Assembly (NCBI RefSeq): GCF_003688895.1
Contig: NZ_REFV01000004.1
Location: forward strand, 62,001 to 126,000
Direction of reading: 5' to 3'
Length of the DNA stretch: 64,000 nucleotides
From: Dokdonia sinensis
GTDB taxonomy: Bacteria; Bacteroidota; Bacteroidia; Flavobacteriales; Flavobacteriaceae
The translations under genes were made by a program, and so were the position numbers. The notes under the pieces were generated by a model that was not told where the DNA came from, did not search any database, and saw only the letters and a program-made list of their open reading frames with translations. Of this stretch, positions 45,401 through 53,597 are shown piece by piece. Each line of letters starts with the position of its first letter. Positions within the stretch are counted from its first letter, which is position 1.

Positions 45401-46876
45401 AATCTCACCATTAAAAACTGGTGCTTTAAGGTTTCCGAACACCGTAATATTGCGATAGGTGTAATCATTAAACTGGACGCTACTAATTTCACCAGACAGC
45501 TGTGTTTTGAGGTTGTCTTGAATAAAGCCCACGCCCTTTACATCTAAATCTAGAGTTGTTTTTCCTAGACTCTTTACATCTGCAAAGCGGCCTACATTAA
45601 AATTATCCAACTTTACATTGCCATTGTAAATGGTAAACTCTGTATTTTGAATATTATCTAATGTCACATCCAGCGTTGCTTTTCCTAACCCCGTACTTAG
45701 CGTTCCTTTTGTGTCTACACTACTTTGGGTAACTACATTTCTCCCGCGCAATTGGACCGTTCCCAATCGCGACAAGGAGGCAGGAAGTGCAGATAATACG
45801 TCTGGGAGTAATGCTTTAAGGTCAAAATAATTGGTTTGGATAAGATTGTAATTTCCAGAAATTTCAAAATCTCCGCTTTCTACAAGTCCCTTAAAGTTAA
45901 CATCTCCGTAAACCTTCGAGTTCTGTAGACCCGTTAACTCCAAATTGGGAACATTAAAATCGTTCAGCGTTCCTTTTAAGTCACCTTTTAAGGATAGCAT
46001 TTTATTTGGAGCTAGTCCATCATAAAAGGGTCTGATATCGTTAGTTGATATTTCCGCTTTCGCGAAAGCAGCTTCAACCCCAACTCTCGTATTAAAATCA
46101 TCTAGCGCACCATCCCGAGTATCTAGCTTTATAGTCCCCACTATAGCCGAATTTTCCGTCTTCAAGTCAAAATCTGTAAGCGTAATTAGTTCCGGATCGT
46201 AGTGAATTTGACCTTTCAGATCCGAAATTTGATATCCTCTACGCGCTTCGAACTGCAGATGGTCTATATAAGCATCTACCGCTTCCCCCTCCAGCTTAAA
46301 ATCTTGCCAGTCTGTATTAATATTGCGATAATCTATGACTAGCGGATTCTCTAAGTCCTCATTCTCAAATCGAAAAGCGCCGTTCTCTATCTCGATATCT
46401 GGTGAACTAAGAAGAAATACTTTCCCAGAAGGCGGTTGTCCCGTATTAAATTTGCGAGAGAAGAGTGAAAGATTGTCCACTTCATCATCTTCATATTTTT
46501 TGATGTAAAATTTTACACCTTCTAAATCTATCGAACCTAGCTCCATCGTGCCGTCAACCACATTCTTAATACTGAGTATACTTGTGGCGAGTGTTCTTGC
46601 GTAGATTAGCGTATCTGCCTTATGATCTTTTATATAAACACCCTTAACATTCACATCGCCATTCCACTTAAGTCCGATTCTTTGAATGTTTATATCCGTA
46701 TTATATTGTTTGTTAATTTTACTTGTCGCAAAATGCGCAAGCCTCGTCTGTACACTAGGAATTGAGAATAATAGCAACAACAGTCCAAATAGCAATAATA
46801 AGACAAGCAAAGTGCGCAAGGCGATTTTGCTTATTTTTTTGGTACGGGAGGTTGTCTTAACTTTGTCTTCTTTCAC
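42413..46876 (-). CDS. tamB: TamB-like translocation/assembly module protein (bridge lipid-transfer type)
   Basis: A 1487-residue envelope protein. A single N-terminal membrane helix (LLVLLLLFGLLLLLFSIPSV, about 18-37) is followed by over 1000 residues of beta-strand-rich repeats and the C-terminal TamB/DUF490 domain (about 1090-1440, e.g. NFPNSGSTVTSELEFLLQDR, ISLVSQSSFLSG). TamB/AsmA-like proteins are now viewed as periplasmic bridges carrying phospholipid to the outer membrane, and earlier as helpers of outer-membrane protein assembly. One palindrome copy (46055-46069) encodes AFAKA. Divergent from tsaD with only 19 bp between, a pairing seen in Bacteroidota. Confidence 0.92.
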   Translation of the reverse strand: MKEDKVKTTSRTKKISKIALRTLLVLLLLFGLLLLLFSIPSVQTRLAHFATSKINKQYNTDINIQRIGLKWNGDVNVKGVYIKDHKADTLIYARTLATSILSIKNVVDGTMELGSIDLEGVKFYIKKYEDDEVDNLSLFSRKFNTGQPPSGKVFLLSSPDIEIENGAFRFENEDLENPLVIDYRNINTDWQDFKLEGEAVDAYIDHLQFEARRGYQISDLKGQIHYDPELITLTDFDLKTENSAIVGTIKLDTRDGALDDFNTRVGVEAAFAKAEISTNDIRPFYDGLAPNKMLSLKGDLKGTLNDFNVPNLELTGLQNSKVYGDVNFKGLVESGDFEISGNYNLIQTNYFDLKALLPDVLSALPASLSRLGTVQLRGRNVVTQSSVDTKGTLSTGLGKATLDVTLDNIQNTEFTIYNGNVKLDNFNVGRFADVKSLGKTTLDLDVKGVGFIQDNLKTQLSGEISSVQFNDYTYRNITVFGNLKAPVFNGEIFVKDKNLNADLQGLIDVTKAVNNYDFTADISYADLNALNLVKDSVAILKGEVLMDMKGTGIDDAFGRISFTDASFQNINATYEFKDFEITSVFDDKRVRTIEINSPDIVSGTVTGVWDFREVVPLFKNAIGSLYTNYQPEITTEGQYMDFDFDIKNKIVEVFVPEIEFEPETIIRGSVVSNDSEFKLTFKSPKIEAFGRMAQAIEVKVDNKNPLFNTYVAADSIDAGFYAVSDFNLINVTLKDTLFMRSEFTGGKRNDDAFNLSLYHTINADGNSVLGFKKSEIEFKNNEWFINEANDKNNSVVFDNNFKDVDIKTLVLSHKDERIALKGQLRDSTYKNIEAKFTNVDLKKITPEIENIDLEGRVNGKLDLLQKNGAYYPNSSIIVDNIGVNGTILGILDLKVEGDTSLSSYDVRTVLKNDKLKSLSATGTINVSSYSTINLDVALKDFDLSPFNALGGDVITNIRGLASGNAIVKGDYKNPDINGNLTLENAGLKIPYLNTDYDFAGTSNIGLSKQKFIFKAVDLEDIKYKTRGILDGSISHTSFSDWKLDLGISTDRLLVLDTKEELEALYYGTGFIAGSASLKGPTDNLVIDVTAETEKGTKFYVPIDDSEAIGDNSYIHFLSPEEKEAKINGEVVQTARDNGLELNFDLDIDDDALIEIVVDKVNGSYLTGRGAGTIYMEINTNGKFNMWGDFVAYEGKFFFKYGGLVSKQFDVEPLGNIRWDGNPERALLDVKAVYRTNANPSILLETSSVNRKIPVEVVINLNGELIQPDIDFDINFPNSGSTVTSELEFLLQDRNTRELNAISLVSQSSFLSGASVSNVSNAALVNNAFETGSSILSGILFNNNGEVFDVGVDIVAADRDPNRQSAGRVGFTLSTQISNRVLINGKVGVPTGGVSESVIVGDVEVDFLLNEDGTLRAKVFNRQSDIQFIGETEGYTQGAGISYSVDFNTFKELINKIFKGKNKSVENELRERPSENEKIGPDGVTFKN
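46055..46069. repeat. Dispersed palindrome inside tamB
   Basis: CGCTTTCGCGAAAGC, read AFAKA. Confidence 0.9.
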
Positions 46877-46895
46877 AAGTATTTTGCCCTAGCTC

Positions 46896-47933
46896 ATGTC
46901 CTTAAAAAATGATTGTTTTATTCTAGCGATTGAGTCCTCTTGCGACGACACATCTGCTGCTGTATTGCACAACGATAAAGTGTTGTCTAATGTTGTTGCT
47001 GGTCAGGCAATTCACGAGCAATATGGCGGTGTGGTTCCAGAACTTGCCTCTCGCGCACATCAACAACATATTGTTCCTGTAGTTGCCGCAGCCTTAAGGC
47101 AAGCAAATATCGATAAAAAACAACTAAATGCCATAGCATTTACTAGTGGTCCTGGACTACTAGGATCCTTACTTGTGGGCACCTCATTTGCAAAGTCACT
47201 CGCATTAGGTTTAAACTTACCACTTATTGATGTAAATCATATGCAAGCTCATATTCTCGCTCATTTTATTGATGAGGAAGGATATGAGAAACCATCATTT
47301 CCCTTTCTAGCAATGACTATTTCTGGAGGGCATACTCAAATTGTACGTGTAGATGACTATTTTGAGATGACCGTCATAGGAGAAACCATAGATGATGCTG
47401 TAGGAGAAGCCTTTGATAAAAGCGCAAAGCTACTAGGCTTGCCCTATCCAGGTGGACCCTTTATAGATAAATATGCTGCCCTTGGGAACCCCAAGGCTTT
47501 TCCGTTTACTAAACCTAATGTCCCTAAGTTAAATTTTAGTTTTAGTGGTTTAAAAACCCAAATAATGTATTTCGTACAACGCAATACAGAAGCTCAATCA
47601 GATTTTGTAAATGAGAATTTGAATGATATTTGTGCTTCGATTCAGTACACTATCATAAACATAATTTTAGACAAACTTAAAAAAGCTGTCAAGGAAACTG
47701 GAATTAAAAGTATAGCCATAGGTGGAGGTGTTTCTGCAAATAGCGGAATCAGAAAAGCAATTAAAGACGGAGAAGCAAAATGGGGGTGGAAAACATACAT
47801 CCCAAAATTTGAGTACACCACAGATAATGCAGGGATGATTGGGATTGTAGGATATCTTAAGTATCAGAACCTAGAAAACAAAAACTCTTTTGTAGATCAA
47901 GGAGTGTCAGCACAGTCCCGTTTAAAAATTTAA
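46896..47933 (+). CDS. tsaD: tRNA N6-threonylcarbamoyladenosine synthase subunit TsaD
   Basis: A 345-residue ASKHA-fold enzyme that transfers threonylcarbamoyl to A37 of tRNAs reading ANN codons. Visible: AIESSCDDTSAAVL, the metal-binding HMQAHILAHF, MTISGGHTQIV, KLLGLPYPGGP and GGGVSANSGIRKA. It is complete. It works with TsaB and TsaE, which are not in this window. The next gene, rsmE, begins 1 bp after its stop. Confidence 0.97.
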   Translation: MSLKNDCFILAIESSCDDTSAAVLHNDKVLSNVVAGQAIHEQYGGVVPELASRAHQQHIVPVVAAALRQANIDKKQLNAIAFTSGPGLLGSLLVGTSFAKSLALGLNLPLIDVNHMQAHILAHFIDEEGYEKPSFPFLAMTISGGHTQIVRVDDYFEMTVIGETIDDAVGEAFDKSAKLLGLPYPGGPFIDKYAALGNPKAFPFTKPNVPKLNFSFSGLKTQIMYFVQRNTEAQSDFVNENLNDICASIQYTIINIILDKLKKAVKETGIKSIAIGGGVSANSGIRKAIKDGEAKWGWKTYIPKFEYTTDNAGMIGIVGYLKYQNLENKNSFVDQGVSAQSRLKI

Positions 47934-47934
47934 T

Positions 47935-48642
47935 ATGCAATTATTTTACAACTCAGACATAGAGCTCCTAACTAAAACTTATTCGTTTCCCAGAGATGAG
48001 AGCAAGCACATTGTTCGCGTACTTAGAAAGCAGGAAGGAGATACATTGCATATCACAAATGGAAAGGGTTATATTTTTAAAGGAACTATTACTGCTGCAG
48101 GACAAAACAAGTGCATAATTGAGATAAAAAGCTTTGAGCAGCAGGCACCACTACCCTATTATCTTCATCTAGCAGTTGCCCCGACTAAGAGCAACGATCG
48201 TTTTGAATGGTTTTTAGAGAAAGCTACAGAAATAGGAATCTCTGAAATCACACCATTACTATGTGATCATAGTGAACGCAAGGTTATTAAGCAAGAACGC
48301 TTTGAAAAAATAATTCAAAGCGCAATGAAACAGTCGCTCCAAGCACACTTACCTAAACTTAATCCGCTAGCCTCCTTTAAAGATTTTATTAATGACGCTT
48401 CTTGCGAACATAAATTTATTGCTCATTGCGAACCCACAAAAAAAAATAAACTTAGCCATAGTGCTGCTTTAAAGAAGAAAGTACTAGTATTAATTGGCCC
48501 AGAAGGTGATTTTTCTCCAGAAGAAATTTCTAGTGCGGCAGAAAATAAATATATTGCAGTCACGTTAGGGAGTCAGCGATTGCGAACAGAAACGGCAGCT
48601 ATTACCGCCTGCCAATTAATTTCTTTTCTAAACGATAATTAA
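47935..48642 (+). CDS. rsmE: 16S rRNA (uracil-1498-N3)-methyltransferase RsmE
   Basis: A 235-residue SPOUT enzyme with an N-terminal PUA-like domain (FPRDESKHIVRVLRKQEGDT) and a SAM-binding C-terminal knot: DRFEWFLEKATEIGISEITP, LIGPEGDFSPEEI and TLGSQRLRTETAAITACQLI. It modifies U1498 in the decoding region of the 30S subunit. It is directly coupled to tsaD and followed by a strong terminator. Confidence 0.96.
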   Translation: MQLFYNSDIELLTKTYSFPRDESKHIVRVLRKQEGDTLHITNGKGYIFKGTITAAGQNKCIIEIKSFEQQAPLPYYLHLAVAPTKSNDRFEWFLEKATEIGISEITPLLCDHSERKVIKQERFEKIIQSAMKQSLQAHLPKLNPLASFKDFINDASCEHKFIAHCEPTKKNKLSHSAALKKKVLVLIGPEGDFSPEEISSAAENKYIAVTLGSQRLRTETAAITACQLISFLNDN

Positions 48643-48742
48643 ACCAACTCAAGACATGTGAGGTTGGTCTATTATGGAAAATATAGAGAATTGAACAACA
48701 CATATATTCAAGTAATGGACCGTCGCCTCATTAATGCAAACA

Positions 48743-48768
48743 GAAAACCCGCTTAAAAGCGGGTTTTC
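48743..48768. terminator. Bidirectional terminator
   Basis: GAAAACCCGCTT-AA-AAGCGGGTTTTC, a 12-bp stem between the convergent rsmE and histidine kinase genes. Confidence 0.88.
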
Positions 48769-48798
48769 TTATTTCCAGGCTATCTAAACTATAATATT

Positions 48799-50001
48799 TT
48801 ACTTCTTTACTGTAAATACAAACTCGGTATACTTACCTAATTCTGAACTCACTTTTATGGTTCCGTTAAAACTATCTACCAACTTCTCAACCGTAGAGAG
48901 ACCTATACCGTGCCCCTTTTCACCATCGCGATCTAAGTGTCCTATCGTACTAAATAAGGTAAAAATAGTGTCTAATTTATCCTCCTCAATTCCTCTTCCA
49001 TTGTCTCTAACAGAGAACTCAAAGTAATTTTCCATTTCACGTGCACCAATACTTATTATGGTACGCTTTTTATCATTGTATTTAAGACTGTTACCTATTA
49101 AATTGAGAAAAACCTGCTCTAACGCAGAGCGATTGCAATGTATCTCAAAATTAGTATCAGGCAAGTGTACTTCGCATTCATATTTTATATCGAGTAAATC
49201 AACAAGATCTTCAAGCATCTCATTGAGCTGGAAGTTATGCGCATCGTCTCTATCGTAAGCCGTACTTTCATAATGCGCAAGTATATTTGTTATGTACTTA
49301 CTCATAGAAAGTGAAGATTTCTTTAAGTACCCTAAATAGGTTAAGCCTGTCTCATCAAGCATTCCCTCGTATTTCTTTTTAAGAATATCCGAAGTCAAGA
49401 TCAGATTTGAAAGTGGCATTTTCAGGTCGTGCGATACAGTTCCTGCAAAATCTTTTAGTAAGTCATTATGCTTTGAAAGGCTATTCTTAGCTTGTTCCAG
49501 CGCACTATTCTTTAACCGAAGATCAAACAAACGCTCTACTTGTTTTCCTAAACTCTTGAGAGCCATCCTTTGTCCTTCATCTAATATCTTAGGTTTACTA
49601 TCAATTACACAGAGGGACCCCATAGCCATTCCATCTGTAGTTAAGAGTGGTATACCCGCATAAAAAACAACAGGCTCATCTGCTTTGGTAAGCGGGTTCT
49701 CTATAAATCTAAGATCTTTTCTTGCATCTGGAATTTCGAGAATTTCATTTGGCTTTAAGATAGCATGAGCACAAAAAGAATTGTCGCGAGATGTTTCACA
49801 CAGAGTCGTCCCTTTTTTAGACTTAAACCATTGACGATCCTTGTCTATGAGAGAAATTAAAGAGACCTCTGTTTTACATATATATGCAGCCAGAGCCGTA
49901 ATATGTTCATAATCCCCATCCATTGGGGTATCAAGAATTTCAAGACTATGCAACGCTTCAAGACGTTGTGCTTCATTTTTGGGAATAGCTGCTACAATCA
50001 T
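48799..50001 (-). CDS. GAF-domain sensor histidine kinase
   Basis: A 400-residue soluble kinase. A GAF domain fills about residues 20-160 (ICKTEVSLISLIDKDRQWFK, NSFCAHAILKPNEILEIPD, FYAGIPLLTTDGMAMGSLCV). Then HisKA with phospho-His in FAGTVSHDLKMPLSNL and a HATPase domain with NLIGNSLKYNDK, DNGRGIEED and GEKGHGIGLSTVEKL. No receiver or transmembrane segment is present, so the partner regulator must be encoded elsewhere. It may sense a small ligand or redox state; the Cys in the GAF region are few. Confidence 0.92.
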   Translation of the reverse strand: MIVAAIPKNEAQRLEALHSLEILDTPMDGDYEHITALAAYICKTEVSLISLIDKDRQWFKSKKGTTLCETSRDNSFCAHAILKPNEILEIPDARKDLRFIENPLTKADEPVVFYAGIPLLTTDGMAMGSLCVIDSKPKILDEGQRMALKSLGKQVERLFDLRLKNSALEQAKNSLSKHNDLLKDFAGTVSHDLKMPLSNLILTSDILKKKYEGMLDETGLTYLGYLKKSSLSMSKYITNILAHYESTAYDRDDAHNFQLNEMLEDLVDLLDIKYECEVHLPDTNFEIHCNRSALEQVFLNLIGNSLKYNDKKRTIISIGAREMENYFEFSVRDNGRGIEEDKLDTIFTLFSTIGHLDRDGEKGHGIGLSTVEKLVDSFNGTIKVSSELGKYTEFVFTVKK

Positions 50002-50108
50002 TTTGAAGGTTTTAAATTGTTGAACAAAACAAAGATAAAATAAAACATTAACACAATTGGACGGGATTCAATCTCAGTGAACACTATTGAAAGAATTTAT
50101 ATCCTAAT

Positions 50109-50128
50109 TACGCTTTCGCGAAAGCGTA
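50109..50128. repeat. Full-length dispersed palindrome, intergenic
   Basis: Perfect TACGCTTTCGCGAAAGCGTA between the divergent kinase and marR genes. Confidence 0.92.
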
Positions 50129-50182
50129 TAAATCATAAATGGAACTACAAATCCAATTAATTGATCAAATTATTTTTTAAAT

Positions 50183-50202
50183 ATACTATGCACGCATAAT
50201 AT
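50183..50202. promoter_or_regulatory. Candidate MarR operator upstream of the beta-oxidation operon
   Basis: ATACTATGC-AC-GCATAATAT, an inverted repeat with 8 of 9 pairs matching, lies 37 bp before the marR start. Size and place fit a MarR dimer site; binding is inferred. Confidence 0.5.
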
Positions 50203-50239
50203 AATTTGTATATTTACAACGTTTTCGCAACCAAAATTC

Positions 50240-50695
50240 ATGAAAGACAAAACAATAGATTACTGTTTAAGAGCCACTTGGCAAGCAGTTATGAAAATGT
50301 ACAACGAGCAAGCCTCTCAATTTGACGTGACAATGGCTGTTGGATTTGCACTTCTCAGCATTGATCCTGATCAAGGTACGCCATCTACAGCATTAGGGCC
50401 GAGAATGGGAATGGAAGCCACTTCCCTATCGCGCACACTCAAAACAATGGAAGAGCGTGGACTTATAGAGCGTAAACCTAATCCTGCAGACGGACGTGGC
50501 GTCCTTATACATCTTACCCCTTTCGGTAAAGAAAAAAGAGATTTTGCAAAGGCTCAAGTAAAAACCTTTAATGGTGCCGTGCGCAACAATATATCAGAAG
50601 AAAAGGTAAATCATTTTTACGAGGTAATAGATACCATAAATGACCTTATCCAAAATAGAAAAGTATTTAACCAAGAAGAAACTATACTAAAATAA
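50240..50695 (+). CDS. MarR-family transcriptional regulator of fatty-acid degradation
   Basis: A 151-residue winged-helix regulator: LGPRMGMEATSLSRTLKTME (recognition helix region) and ERGLIERKPNPADGRGVLIH (wing) are diagnostic. It is the first gene of the beta-oxidation operon; its stop overlaps the ATG of the next gene by one base. It most likely represses the operon and is released by an acyl-CoA or fatty acid. An inverted repeat just upstream is a candidate operator. Confidence 0.92.
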   Translation: MKDKTIDYCLRATWQAVMKMYNEQASQFDVTMAVGFALLSIDPDQGTPSTALGPRMGMEATSLSRTLKTMEERGLIERKPNPADGRGVLIHLTPFGKEKRDFAKAQVKTFNGAVRNNISEEKVNHFYEVIDTINDLIQNRKVFNQEETILK

Positions 50696-53103
50696 TGGCA
50701 AAACGTAGAATTAAGAAAGTCGCCGTCATCGGTAGTGGAATTATGGGAAGCGGTATTGCTTGTCATTTTGCAAACATCGGTGTAGATGTCCTATTATTAG
50801 ATATCGTACCGCGCGAACTAAACGACAAAGAAAAAGCAAAGGGACTTACTTTAAAAGATAAAGTAGTACGTAACCGTATGGTAAATGAGGCGCTAGCAAC
50901 TGCGCTTAAAAGCAAACCCTCTCCTATTTATAGTCAGGATTTTGCAAACCGCATCACAACAGGAAATCTGGAAGATGATATTGCAAAAGTAAAAGATGTA
51001 GATTGGATCATAGAGGTTGTTGTTGAGCGACTGGATATCAAGAAGCAAGTATTCGAAAATCTTGAGAAACACAGAACTCCAGGAACACTTATAACATCAA
51101 ATACCTCTGGAATCCCTATTAAATTTATGTCCGAAGGACGTAGCGACGATTTCCAAAAGCATTTCTGTGGGACGCACTTCTTTAATCCTGCGCGTTACCT
51201 CAAGTTATTTGAAATCATTCCTGGACCAAAAACCGATCAGGACGTACTAGATTTCTTAAATGAATACGGAGAGAAATTCCTAGGTAAGACCTCTGTAGTT
51301 GCTAAGGACACCCCAGCATTTATTGGAAACCGTATTGGGATTTTCTCGATTATGTCACTCTTCCACACCGTAAAGGAAATGGGAATGACCATCGAAGAAG
51401 TTGATAAACTAACAGGTCCAGTAATAGGTCGTCCTAAGTCGGCGACATTTAGAACGGTAGATGTTGTTGGTTTAGACACACTCGTACACGTAGCAAACGG
51501 TATCGCAGAAAACTGTCCTGACGATGAGCGTAAGGAGCTTTTTGCTCTTCCAGACTTCATCAATACGATGATGGAAAACAAATGGCTAGGTTCTAAAACG
51601 GGTCAAGGGTTCTATAAAAAGACAAAAGATGATAAAGGCAATACCGCCATTTTATCTCTCGATTTAGAAACACTAGACTACCGCGCAAACAAGCGTGCTA
51701 AGTTTGCAACGCTCGAACTTACAAAGACGATAGATAACGTTGCAGACCGTTTTCCAGTGCTCGTAAAAGGGAAAGACAAAGCCGGAGAGTTCTACCGCAA
51801 GTCTTTTGCCCATTTATTTGCTTACGTACAAAACAGAATTCCAGAAATTACAGATGAGCTTTACAAGATAGACGACGCGATGAAAGCTGGTTTCGGCTGG
51901 CAGCACGGACCGTTTGAAATCTGGGACGCCGTAGGCGTTGACAAAGGAATCGAACTCATGAAAGCCGAAGGTCTTGAAGTTGCCTCTTGGGTGACTGAAA
52001 TGAAAGCCTCAGGAAGTGAGAGTTTCTATACAGTAAAGGATGGAGCTACTTACTTTTATGATATTCCTTCTAAGACACAGACTAAAATTCCAGGTCAAGA
52101 TGCATTTATCATACTAGACAATGTGCGTAAGACGACTGAGGTGTTTAAAAACTCAGGTGTTTCTGTCCAAGACCTAGGCGACGGAATCTTGAATGTTGAG
52201 TTCCGCTCTAAGATGAATTCTATAGGTGGCGATGTACTTTCTGGACTAAACAAAGCCATCGATATGGCAGAGAAAGATTATGATGGTCTCGTTGTAGGTA
52301 ATCAAGGAACTAACTTCTCTGTAGGGGCAAACATCGGGATGATCTTTATGATGGCCGTAGAGCAAGAATATGATGAGCTTAACGCTGCCGTAAAATATTT
52401 CCAAGATACGTGTATGCGTTTACGCTATAGCGCAATACCAACTGTAGTCGCTCCTCACGGAATGACGCTAGGTGGTGGCTGTGAGATGACCCTTCACGCA
52501 GATAGAGTTGTTGCTGCAGCAGAATCTTACATCGGTCTCGTAGAGTTTGGTGTAGGTGTGATTCCTGGTGGTGGTGGTTCTAAAGAAATGGCGCTACGTG
52601 CTTCTGACACTTTCGTGAAAGGTGACGTACAGCTTAACGTTCTTCAAGAGCACTTCCTTACTATCGGGATGGCAAAAGTTTCTACATCGGCTTATGAAGC
52701 TTACGACACAAATATCCTGAAACACGGAAAAGATATTGTCGTGGTAAATCGTGACCGCCAGATTGCAACAGCAAAAGCCGTGGCAAAACAAATGGCAGAT
52801 CAAGGATACACACAACCAGTAAAACGTAATGATGTTTTAGTATTAGGAAAACAGGCCTTAGGGATGTTCTTAGTAGGAACAGACTCCATGCAAGCCTCTC
52901 ACTATATCTCTGAACACGACCGTAAAATTGCAGACAAGCTTGCCTACGTAATGGCAGGTGGAGATTTATCTGAACCTACTAAAGTGTCAGAGCAATACTT
53001 ACTGGATTTAGAGCGTGAAGCTTTCCTAAGTCTTACAGGAGAACGCAAGACATTAGAACGTTTAGAGCATATGATTAAGAAAGGGAAACCGTTGAGAAAC
53101 TAG
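50695..53103 (+). CDS. Bifunctional 3-hydroxyacyl-CoA dehydrogenase / enoyl-CoA hydratase
   Basis: An 802-residue beta-oxidation enzyme with domain order opposite to FadB: the NAD-binding dehydrogenase first (VAVIGSGIMGSGIACHFANI, then SNTSGIPI, CGTHFFNPARYLKLFEIIPG), C-terminal dehydrogenase domains (about 200-460), and the hydratase/crotonase domain last (about 500-690). The latter has GGGCEMTLHADRVVAAAE and YIGLVEFGVGVIPGGGG, giving both catalytic Glu. It hydrates trans-2-enoyl-CoA and oxidises L-3-hydroxyacyl-CoA. The operon is interrupted just after it by an S23 gene. Confidence 0.95.
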   Translation: MAKRRIKKVAVIGSGIMGSGIACHFANIGVDVLLLDIVPRELNDKEKAKGLTLKDKVVRNRMVNEALATALKSKPSPIYSQDFANRITTGNLEDDIAKVKDVDWIIEVVVERLDIKKQVFENLEKHRTPGTLITSNTSGIPIKFMSEGRSDDFQKHFCGTHFFNPARYLKLFEIIPGPKTDQDVLDFLNEYGEKFLGKTSVVAKDTPAFIGNRIGIFSIMSLFHTVKEMGMTIEEVDKLTGPVIGRPKSATFRTVDVVGLDTLVHVANGIAENCPDDERKELFALPDFINTMMENKWLGSKTGQGFYKKTKDDKGNTAILSLDLETLDYRANKRAKFATLELTKTIDNVADRFPVLVKGKDKAGEFYRKSFAHLFAYVQNRIPEITDELYKIDDAMKAGFGWQHGPFEIWDAVGVDKGIELMKAEGLEVASWVTEMKASGSESFYTVKDGATYFYDIPSKTQTKIPGQDAFIILDNVRKTTEVFKNSGVSVQDLGDGILNVEFRSKMNSIGGDVLSGLNKAIDMAEKDYDGLVVGNQGTNFSVGANIGMIFMMAVEQEYDELNAAVKYFQDTCMRLRYSAIPTVVAPHGMTLGGGCEMTLHADRVVAAAESYIGLVEFGVGVIPGGGGSKEMALRASDTFVKGDVQLNVLQEHFLTIGMAKVSTSAYEAYDTNILKHGKDIVVVNRDRQIATAKAVAKQMADQGYTQPVKRNDVLVLGKQALGMFLVGTDSMQASHYISEHDRKIADKLAYVMAGGDLSEPTKVSEQYLLDLEREAFLSLTGERKTLERLEHMIKKGKPLRN

Positions 53104-53112
53104 AGTTTCTTA

Positions 53113-53143
53113 GATGTGAGACGTGAGATTTGAGATTTGAGAC
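53113..53143. repeat. Left inverted repeat of S23 module 1
   Basis: A 31-base stretch made of repeated 6-8 base units of the GAGATTT/GAGAC type. Its reverse complement matches 53561-53591 at 24 of 31 positions. Confidence 0.65.
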
Positions 53144-53203
53144 GCTCACTCTCTTTAACCATTTTATCTCATTTCTCGCATCTAAATACTAAAATCTAAT
53201 AAA

Positions 53204-53557
53204 ATGCACGATTTTCAAAAATTACTAGTCTGGCAAAAAGCGATGGATATTACAGAAGATGTATATCGCCTTTCTGCACTATTCCCAAAAGAGGAAAAGT
53301 ACGGACTTACTAGTCAAATAAGACGTTGTGCAGTTTCAGTTCCTTCAAATATAGCAGAAGGCGCGGGCAGAAATACAGATGGAGAATTTAAAAATTTTCT
53401 AGGTATTGCAAGCGGCTCTTCAAATGAGCTTCTTACGCAGCTTATATTATCAAAAAGATTAGAACTCGTTAATGATAACCAAGTTCAACCGATTATTAAA
53501 GATTTGATTGAGGTTCAAAAGATTAATTACTCGTTAATTAGAAAATTTTCAAAGTAA
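53204..53557 (+). CDS. Four-helix-bundle (23S rRNA intervening-sequence type, S23) protein
   Basis: A 117-residue helical protein of the S23 family: FQKLLVWQKAMDITEDVYRL, YGLTSQIRRCAVSVPSNIAE, GAGRNTDGEFKNFLGIASGS. Members form pentameric four-helix bundles; they occur in 23S rRNA intervening sequences of some bacteria, as accessory (Avd-like) proteins of retroelements, and as free-standing genes in Bacteroidota. No 23S rRNA or reverse transcriptase is here. The gene sits between fadJ-like and thiolase genes, flanked by inverted repeats. Function unknown. Confidence 0.9.
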   Translation: MHDFQKLLVWQKAMDITEDVYRLSALFPKEEKYGLTSQIRRCAVSVPSNIAEGAGRNTDGEFKNFLGIASGSSNELLTQLILSKRLELVNDNQVQPIIKDLIEVQKINYSLIRKFSK

Positions 53558-53560
53558 AAA

Positions 53561-53591
53561 ATCTAAAATCTCATATCTAACATCTAAAATC
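53561..53591. repeat. Right inverted repeat of S23 module 1
   Basis: Begins 3 bases after the S23 stop codon, ends 6 bases before the thiolase ATG, and is built of ATCTAAA-like units. Confidence 0.65.
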
Positions 53592-53597
53592 TACAAA

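Noticed and set aside
52607-52620. CACTTTCGTGAAAG as a further palindrome copy
   Set aside because: It reads Thr-Phe-Val-Lys in a conserved part of the hydratase domain and lacks the CGCG centre; most likely chance.
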